Part shown: positions 1 through 7,487 of the stretch, piece after piece
Layout of the letters: each line of letters begins with the position of its first letter
Numbering within the stretch: position 1 is the stretch's first letter
From: Lachnospiraceae bacterium KGMB03038
Lineage (GTDB): Bacteria > Bacillota > Clostridia > Lachnospirales > Lachnospiraceae
Assembly: GCA_007361935.1 (NCBI GenBank)
Contig: CP041667.1
Coordinates: 124,001-188,000 of the forward strand
Direction: 5' to 3'
Length of the DNA stretch: 64,000 bases
Notes under the pieces: model-generated
What the model saw: the letters and a program-made list of their open reading frames with translations, nothing else
Told to the model about the DNA's origin: nothing
The model's database searches: none
Program-made: the position numbers and the translations under genes

Positions 1-921
1 CAGCTTGCGGCCCAGATTGTAAAGCAGGCTTCTCTGGGAGAGGATTCAGAAGAAGAGTTCGCTATCGTATTCGGCGCTATGGGCGTCAAGCATGATGTGG
101 CGGAGTTCTTTAGAAAAACCTTCGAGGAAAGCGGTGTTTCCGATCATGTGGCAATGTTCCTGAATTTGGCTAATGATCCGGTGGTTGAGCGTCTGATCAC
201 GCCGAAAGTGGCGCTGACGGTAGCAGAATATCTGGCATTTGAATGCAATATGCATATCCTGGTTATCCTGACGGATATGACATCCTTTGCTGAGGCGCTG
301 CGTGAGGTATCTTCTTCAAAGGGAGAGATTCCTTCCAGGAAGGGATATCCGGGATACTTGTACAGTGAACTTGCGACTATTTATGAGCGTGCGGGAATCG
401 TAGAAGGCGCAAGCGGGTCTGTGACCCAGCTGCCGATCTTGACTATGCCCAATGATGATATTACCCATCCAATCCCGGACTTGACGGGATATATTACAGA
501 AGGACAGATCGTTCTTGACCGAAACCTGCATGGGCAGAGTGTGTATCCGCCGATCAGTGTTCTGCCGTCCCTTTCCCGTCTGATGAAAGACGGCATTGGA
601 GCGGGGTATACAAGAGAAGATCATCAGAGTTTGGCGAACCAGCTTTTTTCCGCCTATGCAAAGGTGGGCGAGGCCAGGAACCTGGCGTCTGTTATAGGTG
701 AGGACGAATTATCGCCGTTGGACAAACAATATCTGAAATTTGGCGAGGCGTTTGAACAGCGGTATATTGGCCAGGGGCCGACAGAAAACCGGACCATCCA
801 GGACACCCTGGACTTAGGCTGGGAACTGCTGGGCTTGCTGCCGAAAGAAGAATTAGACAGAATAGATACAAAACTGATCGATCGATACTATCCACGTGGA
901 GCTGCACGTGAAGCAGACTAG
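1..921 (+). CDS. ntpB: V/A-type ATP synthase subunit B (3' part)
   Basis: The frame is open from base 1 with no start, so roughly the first 150 residues of this normally ~460-residue protein lie outside the window; 306 codons and a TAG stop remain. Subunit B is the non-catalytic nucleotide-binding subunit of the rotary V/A-type ATPase head, which exchanges ATP hydrolysis for H+ or Na+ transport at the membrane. The visible stretches YSELATIYERAG, PNDDITHPIPD and GQSVYPPISVLPSLSRL are characteristic of B subunits. The subunit D gene follows on the same strand, as in other Clostridia, but 243 bp away because of a tandem repeat between them. Confidence 0.95.
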   Translation, partial: QLAAQIVKQASLGEDSEEEFAIVFGAMGVKHDVAEFFRKTFEESGVSDHVAMFLNLANDPVVERLITPKVALTVAEYLAFECNMHILVILTDMTSFAEALREVSSSKGEIPSRKGYPGYLYSELATIYERAGIVEGASGSVTQLPILTMPNDDITHPIPDLTGYITEGQIVLDRNLHGQSVYPPISVLPSLSRLMKDGIGAGYTREDHQSLANQLFSAYAKVGEARNLASVIGEDELSPLDKQYLKFGEAFEQRYIGQGPTENRTIQDTLDLGWELLGLLPKEELDRIDTKLIDRYYPRGAAREAD

Positions 922-980
922 ATATGGCGACAGGCACGGGAAATGCTTGCATTTATCCGTGGATGGAGTCATATCTGGGG

Positions 981-1124
981 GCGACGTGAACGAGAGTCCG
1001 TAAGGGCGCGAGTTGCACAGTCGCAAGTCTGCGAACGGGAAATGGCGGTAGAGCGACGTGAACGAGAGCCCGTAAGGGCGCGAGTTGCACAGTCGCAAGT
1101 CTGCGAGCGGGAAATGGCGGTGGG
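981..1124 (+). repeat. two-copy 72-bp tandem repeat between ATPase subunit genes
   Basis: Two adjacent 72-bp units (981-1052 and 1053-1124) differ at about four positions. The period is 24 codons, so a frame from 943 to 1146 stays open across both copies and would encode a short Arg/Glu-rich peptide with a 24-residue repeat; nothing suggests that this peptide is conserved. The units also contain short self-complementary pieces such as CGCAAGTCTGCG. The repeat lies inside an operon whose members are usually close together, so it may be a recent insertion or expansion, or an intercistronic RNA structure. No function is recognised. Confidence 0.8.
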
Positions 1125-1164
1125 GCCGCCAGGGTTATTGGTTTGACGGAAAGGGAGTTGTTTT

Positions 1165-1791
1165 ATGGATCCGAGAGAGTTCCCTACAAAAGGAAATCTG
1201 ATGCTTGCGAAAAATTCGCTGGCGCTTGCCCATCAGGGATATGACCTGATGGATAAGAAACGGAATATTCTTCTAAAAGAACTGATGAGCCTGATCGATG
1301 AGGCGAAAGAGATTCAGGAAAAGATAGATACCACATTTACGAAAGCGTACGCCTGCCTGCAGCGGGCAAATATTGAACATGGTATCAGCAAGGTGCAGGA
1401 GCTGGCTTATACGGTGCCCATTGAAGAATCTATCCGGATTCAGACGCGGAGTATCATGGGGACGGAGATTCCTCATGTAAAGTATGATGCAAAACAGAAT
1501 GACCTGACTTACTCCTTCAGTACGACCCACGAGTCAATCGATATTGCAAGAGAAGCGTTCCGGGAAGTGAAAGATCTGACGATCAAGCTGTCCATGGTGG
1601 AGAACGCGGCGTACCGTCTGGCTACAAACATCAAGAAAACACAGAAGCGGGCGAACGCGTTGAAGAATATTACCATACCGATGTACAGCAATCTGGTCTA
1701 TACGATAAATAACGCGCTGGAAGAGAAGGAAAGAGAAGAGTTTACCCGTCTGAAAGTGATCAAAAGAATGCAGACGGGAGGAAAACATTAA
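1165..1791 (+). CDS. ntpD: V/A-type ATP synthase subunit D
   Basis: The 208-residue product begins FPTKGNLMLAKNSLALA, continues with LMDKKRNILLKEL, and ends in a second long basic helix, the coiled-coil plan of the central stalk subunit D. This subunit rotates inside the A3B3 head and couples ATP turnover to ion translocation. Its length is normal for the family (about 200-220 residues). The ATG at 1165 follows an AAGGGAG ribosome-binding site at 1151-1157. The TAA stop runs directly into the first copy of the dispersed palindromic repeat, which probably also terminates the ATPase transcript. Confidence 0.93.
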   Translation: MDPREFPTKGNLMLAKNSLALAHQGYDLMDKKRNILLKELMSLIDEAKEIQEKIDTTFTKAYACLQRANIEHGISKVQELAYTVPIEESIRIQTRSIMGTEIPHVKYDAKQNDLTYSFSTTHESIDIAREAFREVKDLTIKLSMVENAAYRLATNIKKTQKRANALKNITIPMYSNLVYTINNALEEKEREEFTRLKVIKRMQTGGKH

Positions 1792-1847
1792 AAAGGGACA
1801 GGGCATTTTTAATTGGGGCCGGGGGATTTTTAAAAATCCCCCGGCCC
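1790..1847 (+). repeat. REP-like palindromic repeat, copy R1
   Basis: This is one of ten copies of a ~60-bp element. It has a head (AAAAAGGGACAGGGCATTTTT), a short spacer and a near-perfect hairpin (GGGCCGGGGGATTTTT paired with its complement). The head comes first, so the copy is scored as plus. It begins at the ntpD stop codon and can act as a transcription terminator. It is associated with the RAYT gene at 30811-31584. Confidence 0.9.
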
Positions 1848-2035
1848 TTTTTGACTTTTCGGCGAATCCGATATTGTAGAATGATATGACAGAAAATAGG
1901 TATCCGCACAGCAAGCCGTTTCTGCCGCCTGGAGATTCCGGCTGATATAAGAGAATAAAGTTATCCGATGAAAGAAGATGCCTTTTTATATCCAGGGCAT
2001 CTTCTTTTTGTCTTTTTGAAAAAGAAACAGCCTAC
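1848..2035. other. 188-bp intergenic stretch, possible small RNA
   Basis: No gene is seen. A TTGACT box at 1851-1856 with a TAGAAT box about 20 bp downstream is a weak promoter candidate, and a good terminator closes the stretch at 1974-2010. A transcript of about 100-130 nt is therefore possible. The sequence matches no riboswitch or small RNA that I recognise. Confidence 0.25.
1974..2010 (+). terminator. Rho-independent terminator
   Basis: A 9-bp stem (GAAGATGCC / GGCATCTTC) with a 13-nt loop is followed by TTTTT. It lies upstream of the methyltransferase promoter and isolates it from the ATPase operon. Confidence 0.75.
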
Positions 2036-2064
2036 TTGCACTTATTTCCAAAAAACATTACAAT
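2036..2064 (+). promoter_or_regulatory. sigma-A type promoter of the methyltransferase gene
   Basis: TTGCAC (2036-2041) and TACAAT (2059-2064) are separated by 17 bp. The start codon at 2074 is only 9 bp past the -10 box, so the transcript would have almost no leader. Confidence 0.55.
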
Positions 2065-2073
2065 AATGATACT

Positions 2074-3228
2074 ATGGATGAATTAAGATATATTTTAGAG
2101 GATAATTTAAATAGTGAATTTCTTTTTGCGGTGCTGAGCAACCCAAGAGAGCTGGAAGCTCCATCCAAGGTGAGAGTCCGTCCGATTTTAAGAAAAGACC
2201 GTCTGGTATATCAGTTCGAGGCGTTTCGCGGCGCCCAGGTGTTTCACCAGAATCTGGAAAAGGAAGAGGCGGGCGAAAAGATCATGGAATATATGCGGAC
2301 TTTCCGGCAAATGCAGTTGGAGACTCAGGGATGTACGGTGTCTGTTCTGGTGAGCAAGAAGGGAAAGACAACGATCAAGACAAAGCTCCGGGCGGCCAGA
2401 AAGGCGCCGGCCAATCTGGAGCATAACCGGAAGAAACAATATATTCTGGAGGAAGGGACCTATGTTCCTTTCTTACAGGATCTCGGCGTTATGACGGCGG
2501 AGGGGAAGATCGTCCGCGCTAAATTCGACAAATTCCGGCAGATCAACCGTTTCCTGGAGTTTATCCAAGACATTCTGCCTCAGCTGCCCAAAGGACGGGA
2601 AATCCGGATCCTGGATTTTGGCTGTGGGAAATCATATCTTACTTTTGCGATGTATTATTATCTTCATGAAATGAAGAAATATGATGTCCGTATCATTGGA
2701 TTGGATCTAAAGAAAGATGTGATCGAGAAATGCAATCAGCTGGGACGGAAATACGGATATGAAAAACTTCGGTTCTTGGAAGGGAATATTGCGGATTATA
2801 CAGGGGCGGAAGAAGTGGATATGGTGGTCACCCTTCATGCCTGTGATACGGCGACAGATTTTGCCCTGGCAAAAGCCGTGGGATGGAACGCGAAAGTAAT
2901 TCTGTCCGTGCCCTGCTGTCAGCATGAACTAAATGGCCAGATGGAGAATGAGACTCTGGCGCCCATTTTGAAATACGGTCTGATCAAGGAGCGGATGGCA
3001 GCTCTTTTGACAGACGGGCTGCGTGCCCAGTATCTGGAGCGGGAAGGTTATGACGTGCAGGTGCTGGAATTTATTGATATGGAACATACACCGAAGAATA
3101 TTCTGCTGCGGGCGGTCAGGACCGGGAAACCGGAAGAAAACGAGGGGAAGATCAAAGCCTGTGAAGAATTTTTTCATGTGTCGCCAACACTGGGGCGGCT
3201 GTTAGATAATAAAGGGGATTTGCAATGA
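2074..3228 (+). CDS. class I SAM-dependent methyltransferase
   Basis: The 384-residue protein has an N-terminal domain of about 170 residues and then a Rossmann-fold methyltransferase domain. SAM-binding motif I is ILDFGCGKSYLTF (around residue 185), followed by the acidic strand end VRIIGLDLK and the motif IV-like VVTLHACDTATD. The HACDTA and CCQH pieces resemble the Methyltransf_32 group (GSTCD-like), proposed to act on RNA; the substrate is not known. No Shine-Dalgarno sequence precedes the ATG, and the promoter is very close, so translation may be leaderless. The gene overlaps the next one by 4 nt (ATGA), indicating co-translation. Confidence 0.8.
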   Translation: MDELRYILEDNLNSEFLFAVLSNPRELEAPSKVRVRPILRKDRLVYQFEAFRGAQVFHQNLEKEEAGEKIMEYMRTFRQMQLETQGCTVSVLVSKKGKTTIKTKLRAARKAPANLEHNRKKQYILEEGTYVPFLQDLGVMTAEGKIVRAKFDKFRQINRFLEFIQDILPQLPKGREIRILDFGCGKSYLTFAMYYYLHEMKKYDVRIIGLDLKKDVIEKCNQLGRKYGYEKLRFLEGNIADYTGAEEVDMVVTLHACDTATDFALAKAVGWNAKVILSVPCCQHELNGQMENETLAPILKYGLIKERMAALLTDGLRAQYLEREGYDVQVLEFIDMEHTPKNILLRAVRTGKPEENEGKIKACEEFFHVSPTLGRLLDNKGDLQ

Positions 3229-5660
3229 AGATAAAAAGACGTTGGAAAATACGGCTGATCAACGCAGGGATCCTGACGGGAGTCTTTCTTGCGGCGGTCA
3301 TCTTTTTCAGCTATCTGACAAACAATGGGAACGACAGTATGACTGCGGATATGGGGGCGGCTACTTATCCGCAGGTCTCTTTTTCCTGTGATGGATATTC
3401 GCTGAATAGTGTGCCGGGGTATGCAAAAGAAATGGATATCCCTTCTATCCGGGACGCTATTACACCTGTAAAAAGTCAGGGGCTGGAAGTAGAGATCCAG
3501 CCGTATGAAAATACGATCAGCAGCGTGGAATATAAAGTTTACACGCTGGATGGGAAAGAAGTCCTTCTGGAAGAGACGATCCAGAAACCGGGAGAAACAG
3601 AAGTTTTAGATCTGTCTCAGAAAGATATTCTTTCGGAAGAACGGGTTCTTCAGCTGATCCTGCACGTTTCTGGAGATAAAGAGGTTTATTATTATACCAG
3701 GATCGCTGCAGAGGAAGGTACAAACGTGTCCCAATGTCTCAACTATGTCCAAACGTTCCATGAAGCGGCGCTGAACCAAGGAGAAGGCGCGCAGATCAGT
3801 ACGGCGATTGAACCAAGTGAAGAGGGAGACAATACTACATTTGCCCATGTGACGATTCATTCGGATTACAATCATGTGACCTGGGGAGACCTGGCTCCGC
3901 AGGTAGAAGGCGGCGAGCGCTGGAGCATCAAAGAGCTGAGAGGGACTTATACTTGTGTACAGCTGGAGTATATGGTGCGCTGTAAGGGCGAAGAAAATGA
4001 GGATGATCTGTACAAGGTTACTGAATATTTCCGGGTCCGCTATGACAGCCAGCGGGATCATACTTATCTGCTGGATTATGACAGGCAGATGGAACAGATC
4101 TTTGATCCGACCCGGCAAGTATTGAGCGCGACGGGAATCCTGCTTGGAATTGCAGACTATGATGTGCCGTATGTGATCAATGAAGACGGAACCATTGTTT
4201 CTTTTATACAAGCAGGCGAGGTGTGGACTTATAATAAGAATACCGATGAGATTTCTCAGGTGTTCAGCTTCTTATCGGCAGAAAATACGGATGAAAGAAA
4301 TGATACGGCTCAACATGAGATTCGCCTGATAGAAGGAGATAAAAAAGGGAATCTGACATTTGCGGTGTACGGATATATGAACCGGGGCCAGCATGAAGGC
4401 GAAGTGGGAGTCGCTATTTACCATTATGATATTGAAACAAGCTCTGTGGAAGAAAAAGTATTTCTTTCTACTAACAAGTCCTGGGGAAACGCCATCGAAG
4501 AACTGGGGAAACTGGTCTATTACAATGTAGACGAAGATATGCTGTATGTGCTGGCAGATCATACACTTTACGAAATAGACGTGAAGAAAGATGAGCGGAA
4601 CGTGCTTGCCAAGGAACTGGCGGATGACCAGTATGTGGTGTCGGAAGACGGCCATATTGTCGCCTATCAAAAGGACGGCCAAATTGTGGTCAAAAATCTG
4701 GCTACCGGAAATGAAAGGACTGTTGAGGGCGGAGAAAATGAAACGATCCAGCCACTTGGATTTATCAAGAACGATTTTGTGTATGGGGTATCCAGAGAGG
4801 AGGATTCGGGAGAAACGGTATCCGGGACGGTCGTGAATCCTATGTATAAAGTAGAGATACAGAATAGTAAGAGCAAGGTCATCAAAACCTATGAACAGGA
4901 GAATGTTTATATTTTAGGAGCTCGGTTTGATGGAAATATGATCACCCTGGAGCGGGCGGCAAAAAGCGGCAATACCTACACAGCCGCATCAGAAGATTAT
5001 ATTACCAATAATACCCAGAAAGAAGAAAGCAACATTACTTTGGAGTCCTATTCTACAGATTTAAAAGGAACTCAGATGCGGCTGACCTACAGTGACGGAA
5101 TCAGTGACAAGAATCCTAAGCTTTTAAAACCAAAGCAGGTGCAATCGGATGAGGCGATGACGATTGAATTTGATGATATTGACAACAGTGGGAAATGCTA
5201 TGTCTACGGATACGGAAGACTTCAGGGAGTGTTTGAACAAGCGGGGGATGCGGTGAATAAAGCACGAGAATGTGAAGGAGTCGTTATATCCTCCAGCCAG
5301 GAATATATCTGGGAGAGTGGGAACCGGGATCTTACCTATACGATAGAAGGCAAAGACGGAGAGATAGAGACCATCCGAAGTCAACTGGCGGCGGGGACGG
5401 CGCCGATGGAGATCATAGATAAGCTCAGAGATGGAAACGGGCTGGATCTGACAGGATGCAGCTGTGAAGATTTGCTTTATATCATTAACCAGGACCGTCC
5501 GGTGATTGCGATGCAAAACGCAAAAGACGGAATCATATTGATCGGATATGAAGATTCTACGGTGATTTATGTTGACGGGAAAAGTGGAGAAAGACACAGC
5601 GCTTCCTGTGAAGAAATCGATAAAATGACGGCTGGAAGCGGACATACGTATGTAGGATGA
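3225..5660 (+). CDS. large membrane-anchored extracytoplasmic protein with a C39-peptidase-like C-terminus
   Basis: The 811-residue product has a single N-terminal membrane segment (residues ~12-30, INAGILTGVFLAAVIFFSYL) after a basic start, so nearly all of it should be outside the cell. The middle is rich in short beta-strand repeats with YxxDxxT-type turns (around residues 300-560), suggesting a beta-propeller. The last ~100 residues (GCSCEDLLYIINQDRPVIAM, then IILIGYEDSTVIYVDGKSG) resemble the end of C39-like cysteine peptidase folds, but the expected catalytic Cys and His are not clear. The specific function is unknown. It overlaps the methyltransferase gene by 4 nt. Repeat copy R2 follows 3 bp after the stop. 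Confidence 0.6.
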   Translation: MKIKRRWKIRLINAGILTGVFLAAVIFFSYLTNNGNDSMTADMGAATYPQVSFSCDGYSLNSVPGYAKEMDIPSIRDAITPVKSQGLEVEIQPYENTISSVEYKVYTLDGKEVLLEETIQKPGETEVLDLSQKDILSEERVLQLILHVSGDKEVYYYTRIAAEEGTNVSQCLNYVQTFHEAALNQGEGAQISTAIEPSEEGDNTTFAHVTIHSDYNHVTWGDLAPQVEGGERWSIKELRGTYTCVQLEYMVRCKGEENEDDLYKVTEYFRVRYDSQRDHTYLLDYDRQMEQIFDPTRQVLSATGILLGIADYDVPYVINEDGTIVSFIQAGEVWTYNKNTDEISQVFSFLSAENTDERNDTAQHEIRLIEGDKKGNLTFAVYGYMNRGQHEGEVGVAIYHYDIETSSVEEKVFLSTNKSWGNAIEELGKLVYYNVDEDMLYVLADHTLYEIDVKKDERNVLAKELADDQYVVSEDGHIVAYQKDGQIVVKNLATGNERTVEGGENETIQPLGFIKNDFVYGVSREEDSGETVSGTVVNPMYKVEIQNSKSKVIKTYEQENVYILGARFDGNMITLERAAKSGNTYTAASEDYITNNTQKEESNITLESYSTDLKGTQMRLTYSDGISDKNPKLLKPKQVQSDEAMTIEFDDIDNSGKCYVYGYGRLQGVFEQAGDAVNKARECEGVVISSSQEYIWESGNRDLTYTIEGKDGEIETIRSQLAAGTAPMEIIDKLRDGNGLDLTGCSCEDLLYIINQDRPVIAMQNAKDGIILIGYEDSTVIYVDGKSGERHSASCEEIDKMTAGSGHTYVG

Positions 5661-5663
5661 TAA

Positions 5664-5719
5664 TTGGGGCCGGGGGATTTTTAAAAATCCCCCGGCCCTA
5701 ATTAAAAATGCCCTGTCCC
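5664..5719 (-). repeat. REP-like palindromic repeat, copy R2
   Basis: The hairpin is on the left and the head (complement of GGGACAGGGCATTTTT) on the right, so the copy is minus. It fills the gap between two convergent genes and also encodes the last residues (GTGHF and stop) of queT. It can serve both genes as a terminator. Confidence 0.9.
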
Positions 5720-6193
5720 AAATTGAACGCTGTAACGTTTCAGCGCATAATATAAAACCAGTCCAAGGACTCCGCATGAAAGAATTTCGCCAATCCCTAC
5801 GGTCAGCATCATGAAGGGGATCGGCAATGCTACGCCATATCCATAGCGAAGGACAAAAGGCACAATTACTGTATTGGCCAGTATTGGCGGTAGGGGAGCC
5901 ATAAAGGGACTTTTTTCCCGCAACAAATAAGTAAAGACTGCGCCGATCAAGGTGGCCAGGCTTCCGCATAAAATGTCCGGAAGGATTGCGCCGCCCAGGA
6001 TGTTTCCGATGAGGCAGCCGATAAATAAGCCGGGAACGGCAGCTGGGGTAAACAAGGGGAGAATGGTCAGGGCTTCTGCAAGGCGTACCTGTATCTCTCC
6101 AAAAGAAAAGGGCGCAAAAACATAAGTCAGCACCACATAGATAGCCGCGATCATGGCGGCCTGAGTCATGAAAGTAATTTTTTGATTTCTCAT
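5702..6193 (-). CDS. queT: QueT-family queuosine precursor transporter
   Basis: The 163-residue hydrophobic protein has about five to six membrane segments. It contains the conserved QueT pieces FGEIQVRLAEALTILP and FTPAAVPGLFIGCLIGN. QueT proteins are S components of energy-coupling-factor transporters thought to import preQ1 or related deazaguanines for queuosine tRNA modification. The ATG at 6193 has an AAAGGAG site just upstream. Its leader (6201-6324) is highly structured and riboswitch-like, and an integrated element has inserted upstream of that leader. The final residues GTGHF are encoded by repeat R2, so the native C-terminus has probably been replaced. Confidence 0.88.
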   Translation of the reverse strand: MRNQKITFMTQAAMIAAIYVVLTYVFAPFSFGEIQVRLAEALTILPLFTPAAVPGLFIGCLIGNILGGAILPDILCGSLATLIGAVFTYLLREKSPFMAPLPPILANTVIVPFVLRYGYGVALPIPFMMLTVGIGEILSCGVLGLVLYYALKRYSVQFGTGHF

Positions 6194-6200
6194 TTTGATT

Positions 6201-6243
6201 CTCCTTTAGTTTTGTTTTACGAGTGGAAGGTCTCGAACACTCG
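6201..6243 (-). promoter_or_regulatory. preQ1-I-like riboswitch in the queT leader
   Basis: Read on the minus strand, a hairpin (CGAGTG / CACTCG) with a 12-nt loop starting TTC is followed by an A-rich tail, AAAACAAAACTAA, that runs into the AAAGGAG ribosome-binding site. This matches the plan of the small preQ1-I aptamer (stem, loop, A-rich tail pairing back near the Shine-Dalgarno), and QueT genes are typical preQ1 targets. The loop is not a perfect consensus. The loop segment AGACCTT is also fully complementary to AAGGTCT further upstream (6280-6286), so a larger or different class, for example a preQ1-III-type structure, is possible. Confidence 0.5.
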
Positions 6244-6324
6244 ATTCATTTAACGCCGGGAATCGGCGGCAAGCCCTATAGACCTTGGTTTTAGAAGGGC
6301 TTTGCAACGGGAAATAGTATAGCA
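6208..6324 (-). repeat. 117-bp direct repeat, queT-proximal attachment site
   Basis: This segment is repeated at 12941-13057 with two mismatches (6277 and 6296). It spans the queT -10 box, the whole structured leader and the riboswitch-like hairpin, and stops exactly at the ribosome-binding site. With the distal copy it bounds the integrated element. The mismatched bases face each other in one RNA stem, T:A here and G:C in the other copy, so pairing is kept. Confidence 0.9.
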
Positions 6325-6344
6325 CGGCGGCGGCAGGAAATCAA
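6316..6344 (-). promoter_or_regulatory. hybrid queT promoter created by integration
   Basis: On the minus strand TTGATT (6339-6344) lies 17 bp before TATACT (6316-6321). The -10 box is inside the duplicated attachment site; the -35 box belongs to the integrated element. The native -35 is now next to the distal copy at 13073-13078. Confidence 0.5.
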
Positions 6345-6348
6345 GAAA

Positions 6349-6372
6349 AGTACCAAAAAAGTCCCAAATTGG
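6349..6372 (+). other. left-end arm-type repeats of the integrated element
   Basis: AGTACCAAAAA followed by AGTCCCAAATTGG lies just inside the left attachment site and matches the right-end motifs at 12805-12839 in the same orientation. This fits arm-type integrase binding sites. Confidence 0.5.
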
Positions 6373-6412
6373 AAAATGAAAGCACTTTGCTATATGGAGA
6401 GTTGGGAATATG

Positions 6413-7177
6413 CTATTCTATATTAAAGTTTGAGTTGCATAATTCTTCCTTGAGTTTCATGCAATTGTTTTGAATACTAACTAGGAAAGAAGTATTAAGG
6501 TATTCAGCATCTACGTAGCCATGTTTTCCTTGAATGATTGCTTTATAATTTTTTCCATAATGTGAATTTAGTTCTTGGGCTTTTGCAATTTCGTCTTTAC
6601 TGGGCTCATATTGAAAAAATAAATATGCATATAGATTTCCTAAAATATTTTTGAAACTTTCCGAGCTTAGCAAAAGATTAAGTGTCAGTAAATCAGTGCT
6701 TTGAGCTTGTTTTTTGCGTATTTCTGATTCGAAATTTTCTACAGCATATTCACCACCATTCATTTTTTGAAAATACTTTTGTATTTCTTCTACATCCTTA
6801 AAATCTTTATCACAAATCCAGCCGAGATTGCCAGGCATTTCTAACCATAAGGATTGTATTCCTTCTATGCTTTTTTCTGTAAGTCCTGTTATTTGAGAAA
6901 TATAGTGCGTATTGTGGGTGGTTTCATCTATATATCCTAGAAGATAATCGGGACTACAATTTAGCATATTACAGATGTTAATCAGCGTAATAAGCTCTGG
7001 AATATTTCGCCCCTGCTCCCAATTTCTAACAGTTTTCAAATGTACATCTAACCTTTCGGCAAATTCGTCTTGTGACTTGATGCCAATTTTTTTTCGACGA
7101 TTTTTTAATCTGTTTCCAAATTTTTTAAGTTGTTCTTTGGATAGAGTATAAAAAGTATGCAATTTAATTTCCTCCAT
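6413..7177 (-). CDS. XRE-family transcriptional repressor of the integrated element
   Basis: The 254-residue protein has an N-terminal helix-turn-helix of the Cro/C1 type (FGNRLKNRRKKIGIKSQDEF, then VHLKTVRNWEQGRNIPE, residues ~15-60), followed by an SPDYLLGYID segment common in XRE repressors and a long C-terminal part of unknown role. The chosen ATG at 7177 removes a hydrophobic, unlikely N-terminus, but it has no clear ribosome-binding site, so the start is uncertain. It is divergent from the excisionase-like operon, and a 7-bp inverted repeat lies between them. It is probably the lysogeny-type repressor of the element. Confidence 0.75.
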   Translation of the reverse strand: MEEIKLHTFYTLSKEQLKKFGNRLKNRRKKIGIKSQDEFAERLDVHLKTVRNWEQGRNIPELITLINICNMLNCSPDYLLGYIDETTHNTHYISQITGLTEKSIEGIQSLWLEMPGNLGWICDKDFKDVEEIQKYFQKMNGGEYAVENFESEIRKKQAQSTDLLTLNLLLSSESFKNILGNLYAYLFFQYEPSKDEIAKAQELNSHYGKNYKAIIQGKHGYVDAEYLNTSFLVSIQNNCMKLKEELCNSNFNIE

Positions 7178-7210
7178 AAAGGCAAAATATTGAAAAAATG
7201 AAAATAATTG

Positions 7211-7241
7211 TACATCTATACTATATACTTTTTGAGATGTA
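7211..7241. promoter_or_regulatory. inverted-repeat operator and divergent promoter region
   Basis: TACATCT (7211-7217) and AGATGTA (7235-7241) form an inverted repeat with a 17-bp spacer and overlap a TATAAT box at 7240-7245 that faces the excisionase-like gene. This is a good candidate operator for the divergently encoded XRE protein. Confidence 0.45.
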
Positions 7242-7283
7242 TAATCAAGGTGTAACAAGTTAAAAGATGTGAAAGGAGAAATG

Positions 7284-7487
7284 ATGAAAAAAAGAAATAT
7301 CACCAATCCTGATAGCGAAAAGCGCCTTGTATGTATTTCTGATTTTGCCGCTTATATAGGTGTGGGGAGAAATACAGCGTTGAAACTTGGAGAGGAAATA
7401 GGCTGTAAGGTAAAAATAGGCAAAAGAGTATTATTTGACTTGAAGAAAGCAGACCAGTACTTTAATTCTCTTACGGGGGTGAAATAA
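7284..7487 (+). CDS. excisionase-like small DNA-binding protein
   Basis: The 67-residue basic protein contains a MerR/excisionase-type winged helix (LVCISDFAAYIGVGRNTALKLGEE, then KVKIGKRVLFDLKKADQYF). Xis proteins of this type bind near attachment sites and steer the integrase toward excision; some instead act as regulators. The ATG at 7284 was preferred over the GTG at 7269 and the ATG at 7281 because AAAGGAG at 7272-7278 is then 5 bp away. The TAA stop overlaps the next start (TAATG), so the two are translationally coupled. Confidence 0.6.
   Translation: MKKRNITNPDSEKRLVCISDFAAYIGVGRNTALKLGEEIGCKVKIGKRVLFDLKKADQYFNSLTGVK

Noticed and set aside
3606..4211. Long antisense open frame opposite the large extracytoplasmic protein
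   Set aside because: The sense gene is far longer with consistent codon use; the antisense frame has no ribosome-binding site or family features.
6226..6243. T-loop-like GTTCGAGACC on the minus strand, suggesting that the attachment site is the 3' end of a tRNA or tmRNA
   Set aside because: There is no acceptor stem, anticodon arm or CCA end. The stretch is the loop of a hairpin next to the queT ribosome-binding site.
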